The notes under the pieces were generated by a model. The model was given only the letters and a program-made list of their open reading frames with translations. It was not told the origin of the DNA and made no database searches. This document shows, piece after piece, positions 9,101 to 16,241 of a stretch of DNA of 58,488 nucleotides. This DNA is from Bacteroidetes bacterium HGW-Bacteroidetes-6. Its GTDB lineage: Bacteria; Bacteroidota; Bacteroidia; Bacteroidales; DTU049. The stretch spans positions 1 through 58,488 of the forward strand of contig PHDB01000018.1 of NCBI GenBank assembly GCA_002842495.1, given 5' to 3'. A program made the position numbers and the translations under genes. Every line of letters begins with the position of its first letter. The first letter of the stretch is position 1.

Positions 9101-9345
9101 ATATATTAGACTCCTACTATGTGTTTCGACAAGAAAAAAACAATGAGGATGCGGAAATGAAGGACTTCGTTGAGAATGAAGGAATAGACCTGAATATTCC
9201 GTTGATTGGCTACGCAATTGGATTCCCTCCGATTGAACCAGATCCAGGTGGAGTATATGTTCACGGGAATTATGGGTTTGATGATGATGAATTCGAATTT
9301 TCAGAAGAGGACTCAGCGTTACCACTTGATGCAAACGAAAATTAA
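6121..9345 (+). CDS. Z1-domain superfamily II-like ATPase/helicase
   Basis: A 1074-residue protein of the Z1 family, a divergent helicase-like P-loop ATPase typical of MutL/AIPR-associated defence operons. Visible motifs are Walker A GSVQAGKT (159-166) and Walker B DDEAD (305-309). Motif III-like YTATPFAN (346 onward), motif V-like GGNRLSRGFTLEGL (about 652-665) and motif VI-like QMGRWFGYRPGY (682 onward, Arg685 and Arg690 candidate arginine fingers) follow. The first 140 residues and the last 300 are accessory; the C-terminus is strongly acidic (DDDEFEFSEEDS). The start at 6121 overlaps the ATPase stop by ATGA; a second Met three codons on (6130) is also possible. Inference: an ATP-driven DNA translocase feeding the nucleases encoded on either side. 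Confidence 0.93.
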   Translation: MSLMENKYIDVILKIIASKAKEYSVNNSLSPKYFMDLLPEIKESINLVIKVYGYPEIDDITLKTYYETAKNQYLSVNPIDIDPSNSLTKNEFRTWLTEERREQMKDSWHYSNRYFSLLEKIGRSEKVIEETKRTSLEILEKMGDPKSKEAFYVKGLVVGSVQAGKTQNFNAVINRAIDAGYRLIIVLAGLMEDLRNQTQLRIENDVIGEGLDIDTDRLVNKGVGKIHRFGKTDDSAGDWVEQAIGITSAKSDFKKTLLDADFSLNHLNVLVCKNNVSVLRNLIVWLHDYLEENKDQHNIPLLILDDEADNASLNNEGKRGREYASKTNGHIRALLALFKRKTYIGYTATPFANILADRNDAPENNWVVKYKVKGQTEEKALQRVDNLFPDDFIVLLNPPTNYIGAKQIFETIKPIENIAQLKIPLVELVYDNIDHFPDRVYRNESGELSGVLNICNQNEWNEKIGEFNSYLGFSSYNEYRKKTRTSKPIDDFPRSLPDSIKDSILCFILSIAVRESRKPAMIFSAMFNPHNSMLIHISRYTLWQNRLKELIDVYLRNLQSSLQLDDPANPNSIFATLERIWFRYYSKITDHVSDYLPRGYDDEFLKPISFEVIKNKFLTEAIKGIEVKAVNSSTGDKLLYPKNTPKKYIAIGGNRLSRGFTLEGLSINYFIRSTNYSDALLQMGRWFGYRPGYLDCCKLFITPDSMEKYDLVTRTIEELETEFRKMEEKIPPRTPANFILRVKKHPGALKITRPAILRDTKEVNWSYQDSLEQSTKFDISKKKIESVWLHFKKIVKKYPFELKRKEDGIDAGFLTSQTDINGVIEILKQENNFGSETCDSMVKFLERCKAAGKLKNWTIAIKITGRAKITEGKGILRKEESGLPTDITMTVRRGPDNNEGVRYFRNKFIKEKTFGASGKSANIISAGLDFAILLSETQIKLAEKEFVNSKRNYYRDKFPDWTQEQVNKKAEDVNIPERVYREKMSDGEGLLVIYILDSYYVFRQEKNNEDAEMKDFVENEGIDLNIPLIGYAIGFPPIEPDPGGVYVHGNYGFDDDEFEFSEEDSALPLDANEN

Positions 9346-9347
9346 TT

Positions 9348-10316
9348 ATGACAAGCAAGTTATTACAACATAAGTGGACGGAGATTTCAGAAAACCCAAT
9401 TACAAGAGGCTTCAGGTCGCTTAGAATTTCTTCTGAATGCATCCCAGATCTTTTCCTTGGAGTTGGCAATGAAGGAAAACGATGCTTGATTTTAGCATTA
9501 CCTGACACAAAGATATTAGAGTTTACTGGTATTCAGAAAGAGAATTTATCGATCGATTATTTCTCAAAAGAAAATCTCCTTGTTCTTCAATTACTGGACA
9601 ACTATTTCTTTGATCTTTTTGATGACCTTGTTTTGTCACTTTATCAGAGAATATGTTTAATGAAAAACGAGGACGATTATGCCAGATATTTCATTCAAAC
9701 GTTTCATAGATGGAGCTTGTTTTTTGAAGACCGGATGTCAGATAAACTAACGGAGGAAGAGGTTAAAGGTCTTTTTGGAGAACTTCTGGTTTTGAAATTC
9801 TTTGTAAAGAATAAAGGGGCAGATGAATTGGACCGTGTTATACACTCATGGGTTGGTCCTTATGATGATGGCCATGATTTTTCTTTTGATGTTTATGACG
9901 TGGAGGTAAAAACAAAGAATTTTTCGTCATTAGACATCATTATTTCAAGTGAGTATCAATTAGAGACTGAAATAGGAAAAGGACTTGAACTATATGTTGT
10001 CTCTATTGAATACGATTCGGAAACGGGTTTGTCAATAAAAGACATTGTTCTTGAGATCAAAGATTATATTGTCAGTAACCTTGGTGACACTTCTGTGTTT
10101 TTAAAAGCATTGCTTCAGAAGGGATTAACGTTAAGTAATATTCATTTGTACGACAACTTTCGTTTCAAACCGATGGAGATTGTTGTTTACAATTGCTGTA
10201 ACAACAAGTTTCCAAAATTGTCAAGGTCAAATATTCCGAATGAAATTCTGAGTGTCAAGTACAAATTAAGGACAAGTTTGCTTGATGAATTTGTAATAAA
10301 TAAAATATCTTACTAA
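9348..10316 (+). CDS. DUF4420 PD-(D/E)XK-motif protein
   Basis: A 322-residue protein of the DUF4420 family, a predicted PD-(D/E)XK endonuclease regularly placed between Z1 and AIPR genes. The helical glutamate motif GLFGELLVL supplies Glu145. GHDFSFD supplies Asp177, and VEVKTKN supplies Glu186-x-Lys188; together these form the usual E...D...E-x-K metal site. It begins 2 nt after the Z1 stop and ends 1 nt before the AIPR start, so it is part of the same transcript. Inference: the second nuclease of the island, possibly the one physically coupled to Z1. The cleavage specificity is unknown, and nuclease activity is predicted from the motif only. Confidence 0.85.
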   Translation: MTSKLLQHKWTEISENPITRGFRSLRISSECIPDLFLGVGNEGKRCLILALPDTKILEFTGIQKENLSIDYFSKENLLVLQLLDNYFFDLFDDLVLSLYQRICLMKNEDDYARYFIQTFHRWSLFFEDRMSDKLTEEEVKGLFGELLVLKFFVKNKGADELDRVIHSWVGPYDDGHDFSFDVYDVEVKTKNFSSLDIIISSEYQLETEIGKGLELYVVSIEYDSETGLSIKDIVLEIKDYIVSNLGDTSVFLKALLQKGLTLSNIHLYDNFRFKPMEIVVYNCCNNKFPKLSRSNIPNEILSVKYKLRTSLLDEFVINKISY

Positions 10317-10317
10317 T

Positions 10318-12150
10318 ATGGATGTTCAAGAGTGTTTGAATTATCGCAAAGATTTGCTTGAAGAATCACAAGATGAAGATGGTTTTGTTCAGCAATCGTT
10401 ATTTTTAAATCAGGTAATTCCATCATTGCTTGATGCAAAGCTAATTGATTCAGATGACTGGTCTGATTCATATTATTTTTATGAAGCAGAGAATCTGAAA
10501 TTAAACGGCTATTCTGTCAATGAATCAGGAGAAAGACTTCATCTTTTTGTTGTTGATGAAAATTCAATTGACATAAATATCCCTGACGGAAATTTATTGA
10601 ATTCGACAAAAGGGTACTATGAAAATCAGTTTAAAAGAGTACTGAGATTCTTAAATAAAGCTGTAAAAGGCCAACTTAATGAGGAGGTGCAGGATGCTGA
10701 TCCAATCCGTCCGTTAGTCACACAATTGTCATCGGCAGAAGGAAATAACCAGTTTGATGTTGTTGAAGTTTTTCTCATAAGCGCCATGGCGACCATCGAA
10801 ACCCGAGGATCAGAGCCGCAGCCAAAAAGAATTGATTTTGACGACGATTTCCTGAAGGTTTCATTTATAAGAAACGGAGAAAAAACAACAAAAGAAATTC
10901 TGATTATTAAAAGGCTCATTGATCTGAACTATTTGTATAATATATTGCTTTCGAAAGGAAACAGGGAAGCTTTAATTATCGATTTTGAAAAGATGTTCAA
11001 CTATGATGTCGAAGTGATTAATGCTGCAAAAGAAGAAAATTTTGAATCATATCTTTGCGTTTTACCAGCTACAATCCTTGCTGATCTTTACAAACGCTAC
11101 AGCACAAGATTACTTGAGAAAAACGTGAGATCATTTTTGCAATTCAGAGGAGTTAATAAAGGAATCCGCGATACTATCAGATTAAATCCGGAAAAGTTTA
11201 TTGCATTCAACAATGGAATTACAGTTACAAGTATTGCTAAAACCTTAAAGATTGTTGATGGGAAATCTTATATTACATCCCTTACAGATTTTCAGATCGT
11301 TAACGGAGGTCAGACTACAGCCAGTATCTACTTTACAAAAAAAGACGGCTTCTCTATTGACAAGGTTAAAGTAATGGCGAAAATTAATGTTGCTGTTGAT
11401 GTAACAGATGATAAACTGGATGAACTAATTTCTGATATAAGTAAATATTCAAATTCTCAGACAAAAGTTTCTACTGTAGATCTTAGTTCAAGAAATCCAT
11501 ATTTGCTTAAAATAAAAACTCTTTCCGAAACAACTATTTCTCCTTCCGGAAACAAGTGGTTTTTTGAAAGAGCAAGAGGAGAAATAAACACGCTGATAAG
11601 AAGGAACAATAACAGAAAAGCATTGCTTGAAAAGGAGTATCCAAAATCAAGAAGAATTACAAAGGAGCAACTTGCAAAATACTTTGTTTCCTGGGGAGAA
11701 CAACCCTATCTGGTAAAGAAAGGTGGAGAAAAAGTTTTCAGGATATTTATCACTAATCTCGAAAGGGATTTCCCGTCTACGGATGATCTGGATATAACAT
11801 TTTTTGAAGATGTTATTGCAAAAACAATTTTATTCAAAGAAATGGAAAACATTTATGGGTCTGGGAAACACTCTATCGGTCAGATCAGGTCAGCGGTTGT
11901 GCCATATTCTATTTCATTGATTTATAAATACACGAATGAAAATCGATCTAACAGCTCGTTTAAGTTGTTGGATTTGTGGAGAGAAAACGGAGTAAATGAC
12001 ATATTGCGGGATTTTCTGAAAAGACTAATGGAGCTTGTCAATGTTTTACTTGTCAATAACAAGTTAACCGATGACGTTAATGAAAGTACTAAAAAGCAGG
12101 AACAGTGGAACCTAATAAAGGATATGAAAGAGGTCCGGGATTTCTTTTAA
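10318..12150 (+). CDS. AIPR (abortive infection phage resistance) family protein
   Basis: A 610-residue AIPR-family protein. The family hallmarks are present: LNPEKFIAFNNGITVT (Asn298, Asn299, Gly300) and, about 30 residues on, FQIVNGGQTTASIYFT (Asn329-Gly-Gly-Gln332-Thr-Thr). A middle segment (about 360-470) includes the conserved SDISKYSNSQTKV and WFFERARGE stretches. AIPR proteins are linked to phage resistance in lactococci and to MutL/Z1 operons. Their biochemical activity is not settled; relatives have been proposed to be nucleases or RNA/DNA-binding effectors. It starts 1 nt after the DUF4420 stop, and the N-terminal 150 residues are acidic. Inference: effector or target-sensing component of the island. 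Confidence 0.9.
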   Translation: MDVQECLNYRKDLLEESQDEDGFVQQSLFLNQVIPSLLDAKLIDSDDWSDSYYFYEAENLKLNGYSVNESGERLHLFVVDENSIDINIPDGNLLNSTKGYYENQFKRVLRFLNKAVKGQLNEEVQDADPIRPLVTQLSSAEGNNQFDVVEVFLISAMATIETRGSEPQPKRIDFDDDFLKVSFIRNGEKTTKEILIIKRLIDLNYLYNILLSKGNREALIIDFEKMFNYDVEVINAAKEENFESYLCVLPATILADLYKRYSTRLLEKNVRSFLQFRGVNKGIRDTIRLNPEKFIAFNNGITVTSIAKTLKIVDGKSYITSLTDFQIVNGGQTTASIYFTKKDGFSIDKVKVMAKINVAVDVTDDKLDELISDISKYSNSQTKVSTVDLSSRNPYLLKIKTLSETTISPSGNKWFFERARGEINTLIRRNNNRKALLEKEYPKSRRITKEQLAKYFVSWGEQPYLVKKGGEKVFRIFITNLERDFPSTDDLDITFFEDVIAKTILFKEMENIYGSGKHSIGQIRSAVVPYSISLIYKYTNENRSNSSFKLLDLWRENGVNDILRDFLKRLMELVNVLLVNNKLTDDVNESTKKQEQWNLIKDMKEVRDFF

Positions 12151-12168
12151 GAGAGCGAAAATGTAAAA

Positions 12169-12444
12169 GTGCTTTCAAAACACAAGTACACTGTTGAGCA
12201 ATTAGAGAAACGATATCCGGAGAATCTTCATTTTATCGAAGAAGCGTCTTCTATTTCTCCAGGCACTTGGTTTGCTCTTTCCAAATGGGCGAAGGAAAAT
12301 GAAAAATTCGGGACAGCTGAGAGAAAATTCCTCTATACGATTGGAAAATATGCAAGCAGTCCAAAAGGGCTCTCTGCTAAGCAATCCAAATGGGCGTATG
12401 CTTTACTTCAGCAAGCAAAAGAGATGGGGTTTGATAGTTTTTAG
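12169..12444 (+). CDS. small unknown protein closing the defence operon
   Basis: A 91-residue protein read from a GTG at 12169, 18 nt after the AIPR stop, with a purine-rich GAGAGCGAAAA just upstream. The product is predicted largely helical with many Lys and Glu and a C-terminal pattern LSAKQSKWAYALLQQAKEMG. A Trp-rich centre (TWFALSKWAKENEKFGTAER) precedes it. I do not recognise a named family. The codon use and AT content match the island, and it is the last gene before the convergent ygeY-ygeW operon. It could be a regulatory or antitoxin-like partner of the system. An ATG at 12161 is followed directly by TAA and is not usable. Confidence 0.6.
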   Translation: MLSKHKYTVEQLEKRYPENLHFIEEASSISPGTWFALSKWAKENEKFGTAERKFLYTIGKYASSPKGLSAKQSKWAYALLQQAKEMGFDSF

Positions 12445-12726
12445 TATTGTTAATTGAATTATCAATTTAATGCAAGATCTCCTTAAAGCAGCCAAAGCAA
12501 ATTCCCTAGCGTTTTCATGTGGATTTTTTACAAAAATATCAAATCTGATGAAATGCAAATTTCCAATTAGTTGAAAATCATAAACTGCTGTTATGGCTAC
12601 GCAGGAATTCTCACACCATCTCCCCAAAGTCCGAGTAACATAAACAATCATTCAAAAATTATTTTCTTCCACCCATCAAAAAAGCCCCAAGCGGGGCTTC
12701 TTGATATTTTATAAAAAGATTGAGCT
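12445..12726. other. convergent intergenic gap at right end of island
   Basis: About 280 bp between the convergent defence operon and ygeW. It contains one terminator (12682-12699). An 82-codon minus-strand frame (12403-12651) overlaps the end of the small defence gene; it has no recognisable family and no promoter, so it is not called. No tRNA, att-like repeat or transposase remnant is evident. Confidence 0.4.
12682..12706 (-). terminator. rho-independent terminator of ygeY-ygeW
   Basis: Stem AAGCCCC (12682-12688), loop AAGC, stem GGGGCTT (12693-12699). Read on the minus strand it is followed by a run of T (12681-12676), placing it 25-45 nt after the ygeW stop. It may also stop rightward transcription from the island. 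Confidence 0.8.
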
Positions 12727-13914
12727 TTAGAAAACTCTAGGCATATTGCTTTTCTTCAAGAATTTCAGCAACTCGGCAACATCGTAAAAACGATTGGTCA
12801 TCATCATGGCTGCAATAATATAAGGTTTGTAACCGGCTTCCTTGTAGGTGGCTATGCGGTATTGTTCGAACACTTCGGCCGAAACTTCACCGGCTTTGCA
12901 GCTCACGTCCGTAATATCGGCAGGCAGGCAGTGCATATACAACGCTTTTCCGTCTTTCGTCAGGTTCATCTTGTCGCGCGTGCATTCCCAGTCTTTATGC
13001 TTTGCATTGTTGGCAAGCGCTTCTTTTTCGAGATCTTTCAGGCCGTTCTGGTCGCCGGCACGCAGCAATTCGGTTCTGCGTCCCATGATGTGGAACGGTG
13101 CCCAACTTTTGGGATACACGATGTCGGCATCTTTAAATGCTTCGTCCATACTATTCACCACTTCGAAACTACCACCACTTTCGGCGGCTTGTTTTCCGGC
13201 CAGTTCAACCACTTCGGGAATCAATCCGTAACCTTCGGGGTGGGCGAGACTCACATTCATTCCAAAGCGTGTCATCAGCCCAATAATTCCCTGGGGAACA
13301 GAAAGAGGTTTTCCGTAGCTGGGACTGTAGGCCCATGTCATGGCAATTTTTTTACCTTTCAATTCTTCGAGCGAACCAAACCATTTGCGCAGGTGCGCCA
13401 GATCGGCCATGCTCTGGGTGGGATGATCAACATCGCATTGAAGATTCACAATACCCGGACGTTGCGGAAGAACATTATTCATGAATCCGTCGTCGAGCGA
13501 AGCACCGACTTCTTTCATGTATTCGTGACCTGCTCCGAGGTACATATCGTCGCGAATTCCAATAATTTCGCTCAGAAACGAAATCATATTGCTGGTTTCG
13601 CGTACGGTTTCGCCATGCGAAATCTGCGATTTGCCTTCGTCAAGATCCTGAACGGTGAGTCCAAGCAAGTTGGCCGCCGATGCAAACGAAAAGCGGGTAC
13701 GGGTACTGTTGTCGCGGAATTGTGAAATAGCCAGACCACTGTCGAAGCAACGTGTGGAAATGTTGTTTTTGTAGAGTTTGCGGAGTGCTTCTGCTACATA
13801 AAGTATCAGTTCGAGTTCTTCGCGGCTTTTGTCCCAAGTAAGCAAAAAGTCTTTTTGAAACAGATTTGCATTGGTGTTTTCGATGTTCGAAATAATTTCT
13901 TTAAACTTTGCCAT
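12727..13914 (-). CDS. ygeW: YgeW-type knotted carbamoyltransferase
   Basis: A 395-residue aspartate/ornithine carbamoyltransferase homologue of the YgeW branch (E. coli YgeW is 396 residues). The carbamoyl-phosphate loop STRTRFSF, HPTQSMADLAHL and the HCLPADI motif are intact. Insertions such as WAYSPSYGKPLSVPQ are typical of the knotted YgeW/acetylornithine carbamoyltransferase group. In enterobacteria ygeW sits with ygeX, ygeY and purine/allantoin-type catabolic genes. Its natural substrate remains debated; 2,3-diaminopropionate- or ureido-type compounds have been suggested. Here it is the second gene after ygeY (23-nt gap) and has a terminator behind it. It is not a biosynthetic argF: no arginine genes adjoin it. 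Confidence 0.88.
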   Translation of the reverse strand: MAKFKEIISNIENTNANLFQKDFLLTWDKSREELELILYVAEALRKLYKNNISTRCFDSGLAISQFRDNSTRTRFSFASAANLLGLTVQDLDEGKSQISHGETVRETSNMISFLSEIIGIRDDMYLGAGHEYMKEVGASLDDGFMNNVLPQRPGIVNLQCDVDHPTQSMADLAHLRKWFGSLEELKGKKIAMTWAYSPSYGKPLSVPQGIIGLMTRFGMNVSLAHPEGYGLIPEVVELAGKQAAESGGSFEVVNSMDEAFKDADIVYPKSWAPFHIMGRRTELLRAGDQNGLKDLEKEALANNAKHKDWECTRDKMNLTKDGKALYMHCLPADITDVSCKAGEVSAEVFEQYRIATYKEAGYKPYIIAAMMMTNRFYDVAELLKFLKKSNMPRVF

Positions 13915-13937
13915 ATCGATTTGGTTTTAGTTGTTTC

Positions 13938-15131
13938 TTAAATTAACTGTGCATACATAGCATAGAAAGCCGATGCAGCTTCGAGGTCCGATATCGGTGT
14001 TTTTTCGTTGGGGGCGTGTGCCATCACTTCGTTTCCCGGACCAAATCCGATGGTAGGAATGCCATGTATGCCGTTGATGGCGATGCCGTTGGTCGAAAAT
14101 GTCCATTTGTCAACCAATGGGGCTTTGCCAAATAAATCGTTGAATGCTTTCACACCGGTTTGAACTGCAGGATGATCTTCGGGCATTTTCCAGGTCGGAT
14201 AATATTTTTCCATGCCATATTTCAAACCAGTGAATGCCAATCCGTCGTACCAAAGTACTTCAACTTTCGAATCGGGATTGTTGACAGCTTCTTTTACTTC
14301 GGCTACTGCACTGTCTTTGGTTTCGCCCCAGGTAAGACGGCGATCGAGGTGGAAACGTGCAAAATCGGCCACAGCACACAACGATGGGCTGCCACTGATA
14401 AATTCGCTGATGGTAACACTGCCTTTTCCGAGGAATTCGTCGTATTTCAATTTTTCGTGGAGCTTTTCAATTTCGAGAGCGGCACGCGATGCCATGTAAA
14501 CAGCATTTTTCCCACGTTCGGGAGCCGAGCCGTGAGCCGAAAGTCCGCGAAACGAAACATGAATTTCCATGCGTCCACGATGACCGCGATATACATTCAA
14601 ATTGGTTGGTTCGGTGCTGATGGCGAAATCGGGACGAAAACCACTTTCTTCAATAATATATTTCCAGCAAAGACCGTCGCAGTCTTCTTCCATAACACTG
14701 GATACCACCCAAATGGTAACATCGTTTTGCAAGCCAATTTCTTTCAAAATACGACCTGCCGTGATGGCCGATGCGATTCCGCCTTTTTGATCGACGGTTC
14801 CGCGTCCGTGCACATAACCATCTGCTATAAGGCCCGAAAAAGGATCAATATTCCAGTTTTCGGGATTTCCTACATCTACAGTATCGATATGTCCGTCGAT
14901 AGCCAATACTTTTTTCCCATTTCCAATGCGGCCCAGCACATTGCCAAGTCCGTCCATTTTTACTTCGTCGAAGCCTGCTTCGTGCATCTGACGCATCACT
15001 TCTTCCTGTACATTTTTTTCTTCGCTGCTCAGCGATTTGATTTTTACCAGCTTCGACAGATTCTCTGCTGTGTAATTGCGGTATTGGGCAGCCAATTCAT
15101 TAATCCGCCCCGAAAGTTCCATGTTGTTCAT
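13938..15131 (-). CDS. ygeY: YgeY-family M20 metallohydrolase
   Basis: A 397-residue M20-family metallohydrolase of the YgeY (selenium-metabolism-linked) group. Metal ligands visible are His and Asp in AIDGHIDTVD, Asp in GRGTVDQKGG, and the Glu-Glu pair in VMEEDCDG. Glu in STEPTN and the final His in VMAHAPNEKT complete the set. The family hydrolyses amide bonds of small acylated or carbamoylated amino compounds. YgeY is normally paired with YgeW, and here it is the first gene of a two-gene operon with it. A TAnnTTTG-type promoter lies about 40 nt upstream (15174-15207). The usual companions (ygeX, hyuA, ygfK, ssnA, selenium genes) are not in this window. Confidence 0.88.
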   Translation of the reverse strand: MNNMELSGRINELAAQYRNYTAENLSKLVKIKSLSSEEKNVQEEVMRQMHEAGFDEVKMDGLGNVLGRIGNGKKVLAIDGHIDTVDVGNPENWNIDPFSGLIADGYVHGRGTVDQKGGIASAITAGRILKEIGLQNDVTIWVVSSVMEEDCDGLCWKYIIEESGFRPDFAISTEPTNLNVYRGHRGRMEIHVSFRGLSAHGSAPERGKNAVYMASRAALEIEKLHEKLKYDEFLGKGSVTISEFISGSPSLCAVADFARFHLDRRLTWGETKDSAVAEVKEAVNNPDSKVEVLWYDGLAFTGLKYGMEKYYPTWKMPEDHPAVQTGVKAFNDLFGKAPLVDKWTFSTNGIAINGIHGIPTIGFGPGNEVMAHAPNEKTPISDLEAASAFYAMYAQLI

Positions 15132-15173
15132 ATGAAAAATATTTTGTTACAATATTAATAAGCAAACAGTCTG

Positions 15174-15207
15174 CAAAAGTACAAAACGCTAAGCTATGAG
15201 AATCAAA
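15174..15207 (-). promoter_or_regulatory. ygeY-ygeW promoter
   Basis: On the minus strand: TTTG at 15207-15204, a 22-nt spacer, then TACTTTTG at 15181-15174. This matches the Bacteroidota -33/-7 pattern and gives a leader of about 35 nt. Confidence 0.5.
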
Positions 15208-15300
15208 TTATTGAAAAAAAATATATCGGCGGGTAATTGTTTTTTGCAAATTATGGCAGAATTATTGTAATTTGGTGCCGTTAATTAAAATCACAACCCT

Positions 15301-15891
15301 ATGAAAAAACTGTACGTAATTGTTGCGGCATCGCTGATGCTTGCATTTGCCAATCAATCGATGGCTCAATCAAACGCTGTGAAGTTGAACATTTTCAGCT
15401 TGATTTTTAACTGCTACAATGTTTCCTACGAAAGAGCAATTGACGACATGCACACTGTTCAATTAGGCTTCTATTATTGGGGAAATGATCTTTCTGATGG
15501 AGATCTGAAAAGCAATTTGACTGGTATTGGTGTTACTCCTGAATTTCGTATCTATTTCGACGAAGCATTATCAGGTTTTTATGTTGCCCCATTTCTAAGG
15601 TATCAGAACTATTCGATTTCCGAAGAATACAATTGGGACGAAAACAATGATGGTGTTTACACAGTCGAAGAGTACAAAGCTGCATACACTTCTATTGGAG
15701 GTGGTGTTTTAGCTGGTCATCAATGGCTGCTGGGAGAGCATTTTACCATCGATTCTTTTATTGGACCAGCTTATTATGCTCGTTCTTTTAAAGTAAAAGA
15801 TACTGGTGCCGACGAGGATTTCGATTATTCTGGAAGTCTTTATGACGGTTTTACCATTCGTTTTGGTGTAACCTTCGGATTCGCATTCTAA
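15301..15891 (+). CDS. small outer-membrane beta-barrel protein (DUF3575-like)
   Basis: A 196-residue protein with a clear signal peptide (1-22, ending SMAQ). Alternating aromatic/hydrophobic strands follow (VQLGFYYWG, FYVAPFLRY, IGGGVLAGHQW, SFIGPAYYARSF), and the protein ends with a Phe-terminated strand (FGVTFGFAF), typical of an outer-membrane beta-barrel. It resembles the DUF3575 family of Bacteroidota. An acidic loop (NWDENNDGVYTVEEYK, about residue 116-131) has an EF-hand-like Asp/Asn pattern and might bind calcium; that is inference. It stands alone, with a promoter-like TTTG...TAATTTG (15243-15274) upstream and a strong terminator downstream. Function unknown. Confidence 0.8.
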   Translation: MKKLYVIVAASLMLAFANQSMAQSNAVKLNIFSLIFNCYNVSYERAIDDMHTVQLGFYYWGNDLSDGDLKSNLTGIGVTPEFRIYFDEALSGFYVAPFLRYQNYSISEEYNWDENNDGVYTVEEYKAAYTSIGGGVLAGHQWLLGEHFTIDSFIGPAYYARSFKVKDTGADEDFDYSGSLYDGFTIRFGVTFGFAF

Positions 15892-15909
15892 TAATTTCGA
15901 ATTTTTAAA

Positions 15910-15946
15910 AAAGGTCATTTGCATAATTGCAAATGACCTTTTTTTT
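15910..15946 (+). terminator. rho-independent terminator after the beta-barrel gene
   Basis: Perfect 13-bp stem AAAGGTCATTTGC (15910-15922) / GCAAATGACCTTT (15929-15941) with a 6-nt loop, followed by T residues to 15946; 18 nt after the stop codon. Confidence 0.9.
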
Positions 15947-16000
15947 GAGCAGTGCAAGTCTTCAGGATTAGCTTCGCTTTTCCTTCTGATTCCGAATTCC

Positions 16001-16107
16001 GAGACAAAATAATCTTTCCTGCGGAAAGCAATAAAATAACCCTGAGACCTTTTTCAAGCAAGCTTGAACTGACTCAGGGTTATTTTATTGAGACATGATT
16101 TTGTCTC
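16001..16107 (-). other. three-level nested hairpin 3' of tRNA-Arg
   Basis: The outer stem is GAGACAAAAT (16001-16010) with ATTTTGTCTC (16098-16107). The middle stem is a perfect 17-bp repeat, 16030-16046 with 16073-16089 (ATAAAATAACCCTGAG and its complement). The inner stem is TTCAAG (16053-16058) with CTTGAA (16063-16068). A further small repeat TTCC-TGC-GGAA lies near 16016-16025. For the tRNA, transcribed leftward, this begins 5 nt after its 3' end. It could be an elaborate terminator, a structured RNA or a MITE-like insertion. Confidence 0.65.
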
Positions 16108-16111
16108 TTAG

Positions 16112-16185
16112 TGACCCCGTCAGGATTCAAACCTGAAACCTTCTGATCCGTAGTCAGATACTCTATTCAGTTGAGCTACGGGGCC
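16112..16185 (-). tRNA. tRNA-Arg (anticodon ACG)
   Basis: A 74-nt cloverleaf on the minus strand. The acceptor stem is GGCCCCG/CGGGGTC with one G-T pair, and the discriminator base is A. The D-arm is AGCTCAACTGAATAGAGT. The anticodon arm is TCTGA-CTACGGA-TCAGA with anticodon ACG. The T-arm contains GGTTTGAATCC. CCA is not encoded. It is isolated between the beta-barrel gene terminator and the BNR-repeat protein. Confidence 0.93.
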
Positions 16186-16241
16186 GTTTTGAGTGTGCAA
16201 AATTACAAAAAGAATTTAAAAAAACAAGTCTTTTTATTTTT

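Noticed and set aside
12403..12651. 82-codon minus-strand frame overlapping the end of the defence operon
   Set aside because: No recognised family, no promoter, overlaps a likely gene; composition does not prove coding.
1775..12726. Integrase, transposase or tRNA att site bordering the defence island
   Set aside because: I found none on either side; the only tRNA (16112-16185) is about 3.7 kb beyond the right end with ygeY-ygeW in between.
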